From: Collimonas silvisoli
GTDB lineage: Bacteria > Pseudomonadota > Gammaproteobacteria > Burkholderiales > Burkholderiaceae_D
DNA: 39,292 bases
Assembly (NCBI RefSeq): GCF_018305005.1
Contig: NZ_JAGQEG010000052.1
Coordinates: forward strand, 1-39,292
Direction of reading: 5' to 3'
Positions 27,287 to 37,768 of the stretch are shown one piece after another (positions within the stretch are counted from its first letter, which is position 1; each line of letters opens with the position of its first letter). The position numbers and the translations under genes are program-made. A model generated the notes under the pieces. That model was not told where the DNA came from, ran no database searches, and saw only the letters and a program-made list of their open reading frames with translations.

Positions 27287-29077
27287 TCAGAAGGCGATGC
27301 CTAGTGAAATATGCGGCCGGAACTGCTTGGCCTGGACGCCATAGGCAAGGTCGACATTCACTGTCCCGACCGGGCTGCGATAACGCACGCCGGCGCCGGT
27401 GCCGACCTTGGTCGCCCGGTCCGACCAGCTATTGGTGGCGGTGCCCATATCGTAAAACACGGCGCCGCCCCATTGCTGGCTGACCCAGTGCTGATATTCG
27501 GCGCTGCCGGTCACCATGTATTTGGTCGGATAGACAGTGCCCTTTTGCGAATTGCCGATGCTGTCGTAACTATAGCCGCGCACCGATTCATTGCCGCCGG
27601 CGCGGAACAGCAAGGAAGCCGGCACCGCAGCGCTGGAACCGGTGGTAAATACGCCGCCCAGTTCGGTGCGTAAAATCACCACGTCGCGTTTCGCTACCGG
27701 AAAATAATGCTTATAACGTCCGTCGGCCCGGAAAAAAGTCTGATCGGTCAGCAAGCCTTTCAGGGCAAAGCCGGTTTGTATTGAAAAAATATGGCCGCTG
27801 CGAGGAAAGATGGGATCGTCGACAGCGCGCCGGACCCAGGCGAAACCTGGCACCAGAGCCTGATGCTGGCCCGGCTGGATCACGGTATTCGGCGGCAGCG
27901 TCGCGCCGTCGGTCTGTTGCAGGCGGTCGCGATAATAATCCAGGGTCAGCGCGGTATCGTAGTTTTCCAGCGAGCGCGCGCGTTTCAGTCCGATTTTCAT
28001 GCTACGCAAATCGACGCCTTGCAAGGTAGTCCGGTCATACGAGCCATTGACGCCGTTGACGAAGCTGCGGGTATCCGGCGGCATCGATAAGTCCAGCGAA
28101 CCGTATTGCCGCCGTTGCTCGATCTTGGTCTGGGCGTCGAACACCCAGGCTTTCCCGAAAACATTGTAGTTGGTGTAACGGCCTTGCACCTGCGCCCCGG
28201 TATCGGACGCGTAACCAAGCCCGGTGCGCAACCTCTGGGTTGGGAATTCGGTTACCTGAACATTCACCGGCGATTCTTGCGCATGCGCCGGATCATCGTC
28301 AATACTCACGATCACATTGCCAAAGTAGGGCGTGTTCTGGATCTGCCGTTGCAACAGCAGCAAGCGATCGACGCTGTATTCTTCGCCCACCTGCAAGGGG
28401 TTGACGTTCTCGATGATGCTGGTCGGATAACGTTTGGTGCCGGTGATGTGCAGCGCTCCCAGAGTGAATCCGGGGCCGCTGTCGTATTGCACCGTCAATT
28501 CGGCGTCGTTGTCTTCAGGCGTGACCCGTGCTTCCGAACGGGCCACCTTGGCCGCCGGATAGCGCTGCTTCAGCAACACTTGTAAACCATCGTCCTTGGC
28601 CTTCGCCCAGTCAGCCTGGCGAAACGGCTGGCCTGCAGGCAAACCCCAGTTCTGCTGTATCTGGCGCACTCGCTCGGGCGCCTCGGTAGCGGCGCTGCCG
28701 ATCACATCGATGCTGGCGGCGGACACCATGGTGCGCTGCTGCGGATCGATTTTCAGATGAATGGTCTTAACCTCGCCCTGATCCACGGTAACGCTGGTCT
28801 TGGGTGAAAAATAACCTTCGGTCGAAGTCAGTTGCGTGACTTGTTCATCCACGGTATCGATCAGGAATTTCAACTGATCCTCGCTTAGATCCTGGCGATC
28901 CTTGTAGCGCGCCAGATCCAGATGCTGCTCAAGCAGTGCCTTCAATTCGCCAGGCGCATCGATCTCGACCCGGTAGCTGGCGTTGGCGCTAGCCGCAGTC
29001 AAGCAGAGCAGACCGAAAACCATGCCGTAGATGGAAGGAAGCAGGCAGGCGACGGACATGCGAAAACAGTTCCTCAT
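27287..29077 (-). CDS. tamA: Translocation and assembly module protein TamA (Omp85 family)
   Basis: Outer-membrane Omp85 protein, 596 aa (E. coli TamA 577). A signal peptide ends near residue 33 (ASANA, then SYRVEI). Three POTRA-like domains span about 34-270, and the C-terminal half is a 16-strand beta-barrel ending in the outer-membrane signature with terminal Phe (HISLGIAF). The conserved loop-6 motif VRGY is present in GGNESVRGYSYDS. With TamB it helps insert certain outer-membrane proteins and contributes to lipid transport. Either ATG 29077 or ATG 29059 (six residues later, behind AGGAAC) could be the start; both give a working signal peptide. It is first gene of tamAB. Confidence 0.94.
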   Translation of the reverse strand: MRNCFRMSVACLLPSIYGMVFGLLCLTAASANASYRVEIDAPGELKALLEQHLDLARYKDRQDLSEDQLKFLIDTVDEQVTQLTSTEGYFSPKTSVTVDQGEVKTIHLKIDPQQRTMVSAASIDVIGSAATEAPERVRQIQQNWGLPAGQPFRQADWAKAKDDGLQVLLKQRYPAAKVARSEARVTPEDNDAELTVQYDSGPGFTLGALHITGTKRYPTSIIENVNPLQVGEEYSVDRLLLLQRQIQNTPYFGNVIVSIDDDPAHAQESPVNVQVTEFPTQRLRTGLGYASDTGAQVQGRYTNYNVFGKAWVFDAQTKIEQRRQYGSLDLSMPPDTRSFVNGVNGSYDRTTLQGVDLRSMKIGLKRARSLENYDTALTLDYYRDRLQQTDGATLPPNTVIQPGQHQALVPGFAWVRRAVDDPIFPRSGHIFSIQTGFALKGLLTDQTFFRADGRYKHYFPVAKRDVVILRTELGGVFTTGSSAAVPASLLFRAGGNESVRGYSYDSIGNSQKGTVYPTKYMVTGSAEYQHWVSQQWGGAVFYDMGTATNSWSDRATKVGTGAGVRYRSPVGTVNVDLAYGVQAKQFRPHISLGIAF

Positions 29078-29327
29078 GCGCGGCAGCCCGCGGTTGTTCG
29101 CCTTATAAACAACGGCATGTCAGTTTCTATCAGGAAAACCAGGAAGGACATAGGCAGCGGCAAAGGTAGCGGAGGGTCATTTTAACAAATATTGTTTTTG
29201 CATTGCGAAAACGACATTATCCCTTTTGCGTCATTGCATTAAATGCTCTGCTCGCATGGTTCTGCATAGCATGATTCAAGCTCAGGCGACCGGAGGACAG
29301 TCAGCATAGGCTGCCGCGGTAAAACAA

Positions 29328-30719
29328 TTACTCCGGATAAGTCATTTTTGCCGGCTGCACCCATTCGACGAACTCCTGCTCCGTCACATAACCAAGCGCC
29401 AAAGCCGCCTGCTTCAGCGTACTGCCGTCATGGTGTGCGTGCTTGGCGATTTGCGCCGCGCGGTCGTAACCGATATGCGGCGCCAGCGCGGTCACCAGCA
29501 TCAGCGAGCGCTCCATCAGTTCAGCGATGCGGTCGCGATTGGCGGCGATGCCGTCGGCGCAATGCTGTTCGAAGCTGGCCATGCCGTCGGCCAGCAAGCG
29601 CACGCTTTGCAGGAAATTATGGGCGATCAGGGGTTTGAATACATTCAGCTCGAAATTGCCGGAGGCGCCGCCGAAATTAATCGCCACATCGTTGCCGAAC
29701 ACCTGGCAGCACAACATGGTCAGCGCTTCGCACTGGGTTGGATTAACCTTGCCTGGCATGATGGAGCTGCCCGGCTCGTTCTCCGGGATGCTGATCTCGC
29801 CCAGGCCGGAACGCGGCCCGGACGCCAGCCAGCGCACATCGTTGGCAATTTTCATCAGGGCTGCGGCCAATGTTTTCAACGTGCCGTGCGCAGCCACCAG
29901 GGCGTCATGCGCGGCCAGTGCGGCAAATTTATTGTCGGCGCTACGGAAAGGCAAGCCTTCGGTCTTGGCCAATTGGGCGGCAACCCGGCTGCCGAAATCC
30001 TTGGGGGCGTTGAGTCCGGTGCCAACCGCGGTGCCGCCGGCAGCCAGATCGTACAAAGGCTCCAGCGTCGCCTTGATGATTTTTTCCGCATGATCCAGTT
30101 GCGCTACATAACCGGAGAATTCCTGGCCCAGCGTCAGTGGCGTCGCATCCTGCAGGTGGGTGCGGCCGATCTTGACGATGTCGTCGAAATCCACGGATTT
30201 CTTGTGCAAGGTCGCGCGCAGTTTCTGCAGCGACGGCAACAGCGTATTGGCGATGGCGAGCGCGGCGGCGACATGCATCGCGGTCGGAAAGATATCGTTG
30301 GATGACTGGCTCAGATTGACCGCATCGTTGGGGTGCACCAGGCGCGCTTCGCCGCGCACGCCGCCGAGAATCTCCGATGCGCGGTTGGCCAGCACCTCGT
30401 TCATATTCATGTTGCTCTGGGTGCCGGAACCGGTCTGCCAGACCGACAAGGGAAACTCATCCGGATGCTGCCCCGCCACCACTTCCTGCGCCGCCTGGAT
30501 GATGGCGGCCGCCTGGGTTTTCGGCAGCTTGCCGAGATCCAGATTGACCTGTGCGCAAGCTTGCTTGACGGCGGCCAGCGCCACGATCAGCTCGGGCGGC
30601 ATGCGTTCGCTGGAGATATGGAAATGATGCAGGCTGCGCTGGGTCTGTGCGCCCCACAGCCGTTGGTCCGGGACTTCAATCTTGCCAAAAGTATCGCGTT
30701 CGATTCTGCTGGTAGTCAT
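29328..30719 (-). CDS. fumC: Class II fumarate hydratase FumC
   Basis: Cytosolic iron-free fumarase of the citric acid cycle, catalysing fumarate plus water to malate as a homotetramer. 463 aa from ATG 30719 (E. coli FumC 467). The open frame runs upstream to 30881, but homology begins at [17 protein letters not shown] and GGAGC lies at a normal distance before this ATG. Family marks: [19 protein letters not shown] near the active site, [33 protein letters not shown] with the catalytic His, and the signature [16 protein letters not shown] with the flexible catalytic Ser loop. It lies 73 bp downstream of the cyclic-di-GMP gene on the same strand. The two functions are not obviously linked. Confidence 0.97.
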   Translation of the reverse strand: MTTSRIERDTFGKIEVPDQRLWGAQTQRSLHHFHISSERMPPELIVALAAVKQACAQVNLDLGKLPKTQAAAIIQAAQEVVAGQHPDEFPLSVWQTGSGTQSNMNMNEVLANRASEILGGVRGEARLVHPNDAVNLSQSSNDIFPTAMHVAAALAIANTLLPSLQKLRATLHKKSVDFDDIVKIGRTHLQDATPLTLGQEFSGYVAQLDHAEKIIKATLEPLYDLAAGGTAVGTGLNAPKDFGSRVAAQLAKTEGLPFRSADNKFAALAAHDALVAAHGTLKTLAAALMKIANDVRWLASGPRSGLGEISIPENEPGSSIMPGKVNPTQCEALTMLCCQVFGNDVAINFGGASGNFELNVFKPLIAHNFLQSVRLLADGMASFEQHCADGIAANRDRIAELMERSLMLVTALAPHIGYDRAAQIAKHAHHDGSTLKQAALALGYVTEQEFVEWVQPAKMTYPE

Positions 30720-30792
30720 TTCTGCTCCATAAAAGTGATGACGTCCTGCGCTGCCGATACTGCAAATTCGCAGCAGGTTCGTCAACAAAGTC

Positions 30793-33633
30793 TTATGGTA
30801 ATACTTTTCCTTCGCGCAGGAGGGCTTCGATGTCATCGGCAGATACCGGCTCGCTGAAATAAAAGCCTTGCATTTCGTCACAGCGATGACGCTGCAGGTA
30901 GGATAGCTGCTCCTGCGTCTCCACGCCTTCGGCGATCACTTGCAGACGCAGGTTGTGAGCCAGCGAGATGATCGATGCAACGATCGCGGCGTCATCCTGG
31001 TCAACCGTGATGTCACGCACAAAAGACTGATCGATCTTCAAGGCGTCGATCGGGAAACTCTTCAGATAGGCCAGGCTCGAATAACCGGTGCCGAAATCAT
31101 CGATCGACAATTGCACCCCTATCGATTTCAAGTCATTCAGGATGCCCACGGCCAGCTCGACATCCGTCATCACCAGGCTTTCCGTCAATTCGATTTCGAG
31201 ATAGTGCGGCGCCAGTGCGGTATCTTCCAGCACCTTGGCTACCTGTTGCACCAGATTTTGCTGGAAAAACTGGCGCGTCGACAGATTCACGGACATTCGC
31301 AAATAACCCAGGCCCATGCGCTGCCAGGCCTTGTTTTGCTCGCAAGCGGTGTGCATTACCCAGGCGCCCATCTGCACGATGAGGCCGGTTTCTTCCGCCA
31401 GATCGACGAAGCGCGTCGGTGAAATCATGCCCAGTTGCGGATGCTTCCAGCGGATCAAGGCTTCCATGCCGACCATGCGGCCGGTGCGCAAATCCACTTG
31501 CGGCTGGTAGTAGAGCAGCAATTCCTTGCGCTCCAGTGCATTGCGCAAATCGCCCTCGATGCGCAAGCGTTCCAGCGCGCGCTCATTCATCGCCGCGGTG
31601 TAAAACTGGTAATTATTATTGCCCATTTCCTTGGCGCGATACATGGCGATGTCGGCATGCTTGAGCAGGCTTTCCGGATCTGCGCCGTCATTCGGATAGA
31701 CCGCAACGCCGATGCTGCAGCTCAAGAAAAAGTCGTAGCCTTCGATTTGCAAGGGGCGCGCGATCGCATCCATCATGCCTTGAATCAGCCCTACGCTCAA
31801 CTCTTCATCGAGACGTTCCGGCAGGATCAGAACAAACTCATCGCTGCCCAGCCGGGCGATGGTGTCCGCTTCGCGAGTGAACGCTTTCAGACGGCTGGCG
31901 ACTTCCTTCAGCAACAGATCGCCGGCGTTGTGGCCGAGCGTATCGTTGACGAATTTAAAGCGATCCAGATCGACGAACAAGACCCATACCCGATGGCCGT
32001 ACAGTTCGCCGTAGACGATCGCCTGGCTCAGGCGGTCGCTCAATACATTGCGGTTGGCCAGGCCGGTCAAGGTGTCGTGCCGCGCCTGATGCTCCAGCTC
32101 GGCTTCGTAACTTTTCATTTCCGTGATGTCGTACAGTGCCGTGACGAAGTGGCTGACGCGGCCCGAACTATCCTTCACGGGGGCCACATACAGCTCGTTC
32201 CAGAACAAGGTGCCATCCTTGCGGTAACTGCGGAATACGGCATTTGCACTGCGCTTTTCACGCAAGGCCGAGCGAATTTCTTCCAGGCCGATCTGATCGT
32301 GGTCGTCGCCATGCAACATCTCCAGATTGCGGCCGATCATCTCGCTGGCGGTATATCCGGTAATCCGTTCGAATGCCGGATTAACGTACTCCACCAGATA
32401 GCCCGGCAATTTGGCGCTGGAGATGATGATCGCATTGGCGCTCGATTCGATGGCGCGTTCGCGCAGCTGCAAGGCATCCTCGGCGCGCTTGCGGGCGACG
32501 ATGTCTTCTTTCATCATCTGCGTCGCCAGCCTGACTTGCTGGGTGCGGGCGTCCACCAGCTGTTCAATCCGTTTCGAGCGCGTCGACAGGAAATACAGAT
32601 AGGTGGCGCCCATCCAGCTCAGCAAGCTACCCAGTATCAACACCAGAATCGATCCGGCATTCTTTTGCGTGAATACGCGCGCCGGCGCCGACGCTTCTAT
32701 ATACCAGGACTTGCCGGCAAGTTCGAAAGTCTGCGACATGTCTTGCGGAGCGTCATACAGCAACCACGCCGGCAGCCAATTGCTGGTATTGGAAAAGGTA
32801 ACCGGGTTGCCTTGGCGATACACCAAGCTGCCCTCGTCCGGCTTGGCGCTGGCATACACCCGAAGATAAAAATCATCACGGGCCTGTACCCCGTCGCGCG
32901 CCAGGACATTGTTGATGAAGGCGTCCGCTCGCAATGCCGCGCTGGTATAACCGATCAATGCGCGACGACGCTGGTCGACGCTGTCCAGCATGGCGCCATG
33001 CTCATACACCGGCATCAAGATGACCAGCCCCAGTTTGCCGCCATCGTTGCTGGTTTTTAATGTAAATAAATCGGTAGACGCCGGCAAGCCGGAATCGCGC
33101 GCGCGTTGCATCGGCTCTGCCTGGACCACGCTGGGCGCTATGTCGAGACCAAATATGGCTTCATTGCCCGTCATCGGCTCCAGGTAATCGACGACCCGAT
33201 ACTGGTCGCGGCCCGCGCTCGGCTCGGGCTTGCCGTCGCTTAACTGGCGAATCGAAAAATTGGGAAAATGCTTCCGCATTTCCGCTTCGTAAGCAGGCCG
33301 CTGGGCGGCCGTTACCACGCGCTGAAAAGCTAATGATTTGATATACGGAGAGCGGCGCAGCATCGGCGCCGTAAAGGTATGGAATTGTTCGCGGCTGACG
33401 TCGTCCACTGTGAGGAACAAACGATTCACGGTCTCCAGCTCATGCACCAATGCGTCAAGACCGTCCACCACCGCTTTCAGATGGCCGCTGGCCAGGCGCC
33501 GGAATTCGGCATCCATTTTTTCGTATTCGAGGTGCCGCACTGAGACAAACAAGCCGAGCGTAATGGCTAGGCCCAATATCAAACTGGATAAAGAGGCAAT
33601 GGGTATGAAGATTGACGAACCACGACGAAACAT
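30793..33633 (-). CDS. Membrane cyclic-di-GMP protein with CHASE, PAS, GGDEF and EAL domains
   Basis: A 946-aa signalling protein. Domain order: transmembrane 9-32, periplasmic CHASE sensor about 60-300, transmembrane 328-350, a short coiled coil, PAS about 392-505, GGDEF about 515-680 and EAL about 690-940. The GGDEF site reads GSDEF (596-600), one Gly short of consensus, with an RxxD inhibitory site (587-590) at the right distance. The EAL domain keeps EAL (724-726), the LTESLVM Glu, DDFGTGYSS, the KID Lys and AEGVET, so phosphodiesterase activity is likely; cyclase activity is doubtful. ATG 33633 has GGAG at good spacing. CHASE domains bind small extracellular ligands, but which one cannot be told. 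Confidence 0.94.
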   Translation of the reverse strand: MFRRGSSIFIPIASLSSLILGLAITLGLFVSVRHLEYEKMDAEFRRLASGHLKAVVDGLDALVHELETVNRLFLTVDDVSREQFHTFTAPMLRRSPYIKSLAFQRVVTAAQRPAYEAEMRKHFPNFSIRQLSDGKPEPSAGRDQYRVVDYLEPMTGNEAIFGLDIAPSVVQAEPMQRARDSGLPASTDLFTLKTSNDGGKLGLVILMPVYEHGAMLDSVDQRRRALIGYTSAALRADAFINNVLARDGVQARDDFYLRVYASAKPDEGSLVYRQGNPVTFSNTSNWLPAWLLYDAPQDMSQTFELAGKSWYIEASAPARVFTQKNAGSILVLILGSLLSWMGATYLYFLSTRSKRIEQLVDARTQQVRLATQMMKEDIVARKRAEDALQLRERAIESSANAIIISSAKLPGYLVEYVNPAFERITGYTASEMIGRNLEMLHGDDHDQIGLEEIRSALREKRSANAVFRSYRKDGTLFWNELYVAPVKDSSGRVSHFVTALYDITEMKSYEAELEHQARHDTLTGLANRNVLSDRLSQAIVYGELYGHRVWVLFVDLDRFKFVNDTLGHNAGDLLLKEVASRLKAFTREADTIARLGSDEFVLILPERLDEELSVGLIQGMMDAIARPLQIEGYDFFLSCSIGVAVYPNDGADPESLLKHADIAMYRAKEMGNNNYQFYTAAMNERALERLRIEGDLRNALERKELLLYYQPQVDLRTGRMVGMEALIRWKHPQLGMISPTRFVDLAEETGLIVQMGAWVMHTACEQNKAWQRMGLGYLRMSVNLSTRQFFQQNLVQQVAKVLEDTALAPHYLEIELTESLVMTDVELAVGILNDLKSIGVQLSIDDFGTGYSSLAYLKSFPIDALKIDQSFVRDITVDQDDAAIVASIISLAHNLRLQVIAEGVETQEQLSYLQRHRCDEMQGFYFSEPVSADDIEALLREGKVLP

Positions 33634-33769
33634 TTCTACTCCATTGCGAACAATAGGCGAAATATTACACGGTCTTTTTACTTGAGAACGCCACGTGATG
33701 ATTTCTTTTTAATGGCGATAATCAACTAAAAGCCGCTAGGCAAGAACTGTAGTTGGCGTAGATAAAAAT

Positions 33770-34117
33770 TCAGGTAGATTTTGGCGCTTCGGCGTCGGGC
33801 AACAAGCAGGCCTGCAAAATTTGCAGATCGTTGTCTTTCGCAAAATTGACCACGAAATGATAGGCCAAAGGCTCGATCTGGCGCAGATCTTCATTGACTA
33901 CAACCGAGCGCACGCCGTTCAGCAGCACCGGCCGGACGTAGGGTGAATATTGCAGATGGGCATTGCGGCCGCCCGATCCTTCCGGGCGGAAACAGGCCAT
34001 GACACCGCACAGGCGCTCTGCCCAGTCGCTGGGGCGGAACTGCCTGCCATCGCTGGTAATACCTTGAATGAAAAATTCGCGGGCGGGGGCGTCAGGAGAT
34101 TGAATGGTATCAGCCAT
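33770..34117 (-). CDS. DUF3579-family protein of unknown function
   Basis: A 115-aa cytosolic protein without signal peptide or membrane segment. The segment FFIQGITSDGRQFRPSDWAE followed by RLCGVMACFRP is what I recall as DUF3579, a small family largely confined to betaproteobacteria and some gammaproteobacteria. The rest (VLLNGVRSVVVNEDLRQIEPLAYHFVVNFAKDNDLQ) is also typical. No function is known to me. It lies 164 bp downstream of the CobD/CbiB-like gene on the same strand, within a series of minus-strand housekeeping genes. The ribosome binding site is weak. Confidence 0.85.
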   Translation of the reverse strand: MADTIQSPDAPAREFFIQGITSDGRQFRPSDWAERLCGVMACFRPEGSGGRNAHLQYSPYVRPVLLNGVRSVVVNEDLRQIEPLAYHFVVNFAKDNDLQILQACLLPDAEAPKST

Positions 34118-34281
34118 GCGTACAGCTCGTTTCTTCTATAACGCTTGCTACAGACATTTGCTTGGCCTTTGGTAGAAGCAAGCTACAATTTTCACTTTAC
34201 TAATTTTGCGCAAGTGATTCTTACGTATTATATCTTATAGAAGACTAACGCACCATCCAGCACAACCATCCGGCCGCTGGC

Positions 34282-35238
34282 CTATCCGAACCAGACTGCC
34301 GCCGACAGCAACAACAGCAAGAACATCCACAGTAACAGGGCGCGCCAAACCAGGCCACCCGTGCTTTGCAAAGCACGCGGGGTGGGCACGTCGCCCGGCG
34401 GGCTCTCGCCTTCCATTGCGGTCGAATCAACTGTCGATGCATCGGCCGGCAGGATCGCAATCGCGGTCTCCAGCGGCGTGCCGAGCAACACGCCCATGGC
34501 GCCGCCGCCGGTGGACAAGATGATGCCATCGGTTTCGTTTTTCCAACGATCGGCAAAATTACGCCAGGCGTAAATCGCATCCTCGAAATTGCCGACTACC
34601 GCAAAGGCGGCTGCCGTCATACGCGCCGGAATCCAGTCTATCCAATAAAACGCCTGGGCCGCAAACCGCCCGAAAGCTTCATTGCGCATGTGATCCGGCT
34701 CATTCCAGCCGCGCGCCAGATACTCGGCGATGCGATACATGACGGCGCAAGCCGGGCCGACCGGCATGAGGAACCAGAAAAACACGCCGAACACATGGCG
34801 ATGGGTGGTGATCAATGCTTTTTCAACCGCGATACGGGAGATTTCACTGACGTCCATATCGGTGGTATCGAGCTTGGTCCATTCCGCCAGCAAGGTCCGT
34901 GCGGTAGCGTCGTCGCCGGTGTTGAGCGCCAGTTGAATCGAACTGAAGTAATGGCTGTAGTGGCGGAAGCCAAGAGTCAGATACACGATCAAGACATTCC
35001 AGAGCAGCGCCGCCCAGGCGCCGATATGCACGCATAACCAATAGATCAACGCGGTCGGTATGGTTAACGCCAATATCACGCAGAACCAGCCGAGCCGGCC
35101 TTGCCGCGCCTGCCCCGCATTAAACGAAGCCTCTATCTTGCTCGCGAAATGCTTGACCCAGGCATACACGGGATTATCCGCACGCAGCGGTTTCAGTTGC
35201 TCGATCAGCAATGCAAACAGAATAGAGAGAAATGTCAT
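34282..35238 (-). CDS. CobD/CbiB-like integral membrane protein
   Basis: A 318-aa inner-membrane protein related to the CobD/CbiB family (adenosylcobinamide-phosphate synthase) and to AmpE. Seen: an N-terminal helix with FALLIEQLKPLR, helices at about 52-70, 72-90 and 150-170, the motif EKALITTHRHVFGVFFWFLMPVGPACAVMYR, and a final helix near the C-terminus. No other cobalamin gene is nearby, and homologues in betaproteobacteria are annotated CobD/CbiB family without proof of activity, so a role in B12 synthesis should not be assumed. ATG 35238 follows AAGG. The neighbours are DUF3579 downstream and a CoA-pyrophosphatase upstream. Confidence 0.85.
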   Translation of the reverse strand: MTFLSILFALLIEQLKPLRADNPVYAWVKHFASKIEASFNAGQARQGRLGWFCVILALTIPTALIYWLCVHIGAWAALLWNVLIVYLTLGFRHYSHYFSSIQLALNTGDDATARTLLAEWTKLDTTDMDVSEISRIAVEKALITTHRHVFGVFFWFLMPVGPACAVMYRIAEYLARGWNEPDHMRNEAFGRFAAQAFYWIDWIPARMTAAAFAVVGNFEDAIYAWRNFADRWKNETDGIILSTGGGAMGVLLGTPLETAIAILPADASTVDSTAMEGESPPGDVPTPRALQSTGGLVWRALLLWMFLLLLLSAAVWFG

Positions 35239-35472
35239 TAACCAGCCTTATAAATCAAATAACTGAGCAAGCAATAGCGCAAGTAACTGAACGAGCAACA
35301 GTGTAATAACAGCGCAGCAAATCAGCATCGATACCATAGCCGCTGCAAATCGCGGCGTATCGGTGTTGCCATAACATCTAAAATTGCAATAACCCATACG
35401 ATAACGCAGCGCACACATAGAATCAAACTTGTACTGAGCATGTTTGCCATCGTTTGACGTCACACGCTGAAT

Positions 35473-36147
35473 CTAGGCCCGCAGAAAGTGAAATAAATTT
35501 CTTAACATGGCGGCAGTCGCTCCCCAGATGAAGAAGCGCTCGTAGGGCATCGCATAAAAGGTACGGCGATAGCCATCCGGCAAATCGATGCTGCGCAATT
35601 GATGATTCAGACCATCCATCAGGAATGCCAGGGGGACTTCAAAAATTTCGGCCACCTCGTCCGGATCGGCGCGCAGGCTGACAGGCGGATTGACCAGGCA
35701 TACCACCGGCGTGACGCGATAGCCGGTGCCGGTGAAATACTCCGGCAAGCTGCCGATCACCTCGACCTGGCGACGCGCCAGGCCGATCTCTTCTTCAGCT
35801 TCACGCAGAGCCGTTTCGACTGGCGACGCATCGCTCTGTTCCATTCGCCCGCCCGGAAAACTCACCTGTCCGGCATGATCGGTCAGATGGGCGGCGCGCT
35901 GGGTAAACAACAGCGTCGGTTGCTCCTCATGCATGACGATGGGAATCAACACCGACGCCGGCGTTACCGGCTTGCCTTGCGTCATGCGCAGCACAGTCTG
36001 GCTATCCATATGCTCGGGATGCCATTCCGGCTGCTGTGCAAAGCGTTGACGCAGCCATGCCGCGCTCATCCTTTCGGGCGCCAGTGCTGATTCGCCGGCA
36101 ACCGCATCAACCGGCAGCATCAGGGGATCGAAAGTCAATTTAACCAA
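35473..36147 (-). CDS. Nudix hydrolase, CoA pyrophosphatase (NudL type)
   Basis: A 224-aa Nudix enzyme expected to cleave CoA and its derivatives to 4'-phosphopantetheine and 3',5'-ADP. The Nudix box is GGRMEQSDASPVETALREAE followed by EEIGL (about residues 99-123), with the metal-binding REAEEE. The preceding LTDHAGQVSFPGG is the CoA-specific UPF0035-type motif. The start is a TTG at 36147: AGAGGA sits six bases before it, whereas the first ATG is nine codons further in (36120) and has no such site. It lies downstream of the rplS terminator in its own unit. Confidence 0.92.
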   Translation of the reverse strand: MVKLTFDPLMLPVDAVAGESALAPERMSAAWLRQRFAQQPEWHPEHMDSQTVLRMTQGKPVTPASVLIPIVMHEEQPTLLFTQRAAHLTDHAGQVSFPGGRMEQSDASPVETALREAEEEIGLARRQVEVIGSLPEYFTGTGYRVTPVVCLVNPPVSLRADPDEVAEIFEVPLAFLMDGLNHQLRSIDLPDGYRRTFYAMPYERFFIWGATAAMLRNLFHFLRA

Positions 36148-36303
36148 GAAAATTCCTCTAACGTCTTTTCCACACTTTACCGCGATGACTCCGAATGACC
36201 TATCGTGGTCACAGATAATAACAATTTACGCCATTTTACTTTACAGCAACTAAAAGCATGAGCTTGAACGGCTGCCTGTAGCAAACATAAATCTCAAATG
36301 CAA

Positions 36304-36335
36304 AAAAAGGGGGCGCCTGATGGCGCCCCCTTTTT
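36304..36335 (-). terminator. Rho-independent terminator of the rpsP-rimM-trmD-rplS operon
   Basis: A perfect 14-bp stem (36304-36317 with 36322-36335) includes a GGGGGCGCC core, a TGAT loop and A/T runs on both sides. It lies 31 bp beyond the rplS stop in the direction of transcription. The A run at 36302-36308 gives the U tract on the minus strand. The symmetric T run could also stop plus-strand transcription. Confidence 0.93.
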
Positions 36336-36366
36336 AATGCGATACCTATGCCTGCATGACAACGAC

Positions 36367-36759
36367 TTACTCTGCTGCTGGCGCAGCCTTTGCAGTGTTG
36401 CGACGCTGTGGCAGTTTTTCCTTGATACGTGCCGACTTGCCGGAACGCTCGCGCAGGTAGTACAGCTTGGCGCGACGGACATCGCCGCGACGCTTGACTT
36501 CGATCGAAGCGATCAGTGGCGAGTACAGTTGGAAGGTACGCTCAACGCCTTCGCCGGAGGAAATCTTACGGACGATGAAGTTGGAGTTCAAACCACGGTT
36601 ACGACGCGAAATCACAACGCCTTCGTAAGCCTGAGCACGCTTACGCGTACCTTCAACTACGTTAACGCTGACCACGACGGTATCGCCTGGTGCAAATTCA
36701 GGGATGTTCTTGCCGAGGCGGGCAATTTCTTCTTGCTCAAGTTGTTGGATCAAGTCCAT
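36367..36759 (-). CDS. rplS: 50S ribosomal protein L19
   Basis: Protein of the large ribosomal subunit at the interface with the 30S subunit. 130 aa from ATG 36759, slightly longer than E. coli L19 (115) because of an Ala/Lys/Pro-rich tail ([15 protein letters not shown]). Family stretches: [48 protein letters not shown] and [10 protein letters not shown]-like [20 protein letters not shown]. The frame extends upstream, but GGAGC precedes this ATG and [11 protein letters not shown] is the normal N-terminus. It is last gene of the operon, separated from trmD by 179 bp without a gene. Confidence 0.97.
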   Translation of the reverse strand: MDLIQQLEQEEIARLGKNIPEFAPGDTVVVSVNVVEGTRKRAQAYEGVVISRRNRGLNSNFIVRKISSGEGVERTFQLYSPLIASIEVKRRGDVRRAKLYYLRERSGKSARIKEKLPQRRNTAKAAPAAE

Positions 36760-36938
36760 TTTTAGCTCCATATACCATCTTGCTGACGCCGTTTTGTACA
36801 AGACTTTTATGTCAGGCACTGCTCAGTAGAGGATGGGGTTAAACATAGGCGGCCGGCTGGCCTCCTCTTGGTACTGCCGTTACTACTCGATTTACTGCTT
36901 ATCTACTACTAACTACAACAGGCCGAGCACTTGCGCGC

Positions 36939-37688
36939 TTAACCTATATTCCGTAAAAACTTTTCATCGGCAGTGCTTAGCAAACCGGCAGCGCGTATCT
37001 TTTGAATCAGATCGGGCCGTTTCTTTGCCGTGGCAGCCAACATCTGCTGGCGTCGCCATTTTTCGATTTCGGCATGATGACCGCCCATCAGGACCGGCGG
37101 CACGCCCACACCTTCATATTGCTCCGGCCGGGTGTAATGCGGACAATCCAGCAAGCCATTGACAAAACTGTCTTCGACCGCCGATGCGCCGTCATTCAAC
37201 ACGCCGGGCAACTGCCGGATCACCGCATCCATCAAAGCCATCGCCGGTAATTCGCCGCCGGACAAAACGAAATCGCCAAGGCTGATTTCTTCATCCACGC
37301 AACGATCCAGCAAACGCTGGTCTACCGCTTCATAACGTCCGCAGAGCAATATCAAACCAGGTTCGGTACGCAATTCCATGACACGTTGATGAGTCAGCGG
37401 CTGGCCTTGCGGCGACAGATAGACTACTCTCGGTGCAGGCAGGTTTTGTTGCAACTGACGCGCCTTGGCTGCTTCAATCGCAGCTTCGAGCGGTTTCGCC
37501 AGCATCACCATGCCTGGGCCGCCGCCATAAGGCCGGTCATCCACGGTACGATGATTGTCAGTAGTGAAATCACGCGGATTCCACAAGGCCAACTCACATC
37601 TTTTTTGTTCAAACGCACGGCGGGTAACACCCGATTGCGTCAATGCTGCAAACATTTCGGGAAACAGCGTGACGACATCAAATTGCAT
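36939..37688 (-). CDS. trmD: tRNA (guanine-N1-)-methyltransferase TrmD
   Basis: SPOUT-family enzyme that methylates G37 of tRNAs next to the anticodon, preventing frameshifting. 249 aa from ATG 37688. Family marks: [14 protein letters not shown] at the start, [44 protein letters not shown] (knot and SAM site) and [15 protein letters not shown] with the catalytic Asp-containing region. A longer version beginning at 37751, with 21 extra Lys/Arg-rich residues, is possible and has a good GGAGCTAAGG site. I prefer 37688 because family members start there and AAGGTG precedes it. Confidence 0.95.
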   Translation of the reverse strand: MQFDVVTLFPEMFAALTQSGVTRRAFEQKRCELALWNPRDFTTDNHRTVDDRPYGGGPGMVMLAKPLEAAIEAAKARQLQQNLPAPRVVYLSPQGQPLTHQRVMELRTEPGLILLCGRYEAVDQRLLDRCVDEEISLGDFVLSGGELPAMALMDAVIRQLPGVLNDGASAVEDSFVNGLLDCPHYTRPEQYEGVGVPPVLMGGHHAEIEKWRRQQMLAATAKKRPDLIQKIRAAGLLSTADEKFLRNIG

Positions 37689-37768
37689 ACCGCGCACCTT
37701 TTTGTTTCGCTTGCGATCTTGTTTGCTGCTTTGGCTGCCTGGATCCGGCATCGGCCTTAGCTCCAGAC

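Noticed and set aside
31435-33060. Long plus-strand open frame of 541 codons
   Set aside because: It is antisense to the CHASE-PAS-GGDEF-EAL gene, shows no recognisable domain, is rich in His, Gln and Arg as expected from the reverse of GC-rich codons, and has no ribosome binding site.
35248-35463. Minus-strand 71-codon frame with a hydrophobic tail in the gap between the Nudix and CobD/CbiB-like genes
   Set aside because: It begins with GTG without ribosome binding site, and the Leu/Ala/Gln run comes from simple AT-rich sequence. A tiny membrane protein cannot be fully excluded, but there is no positive support.
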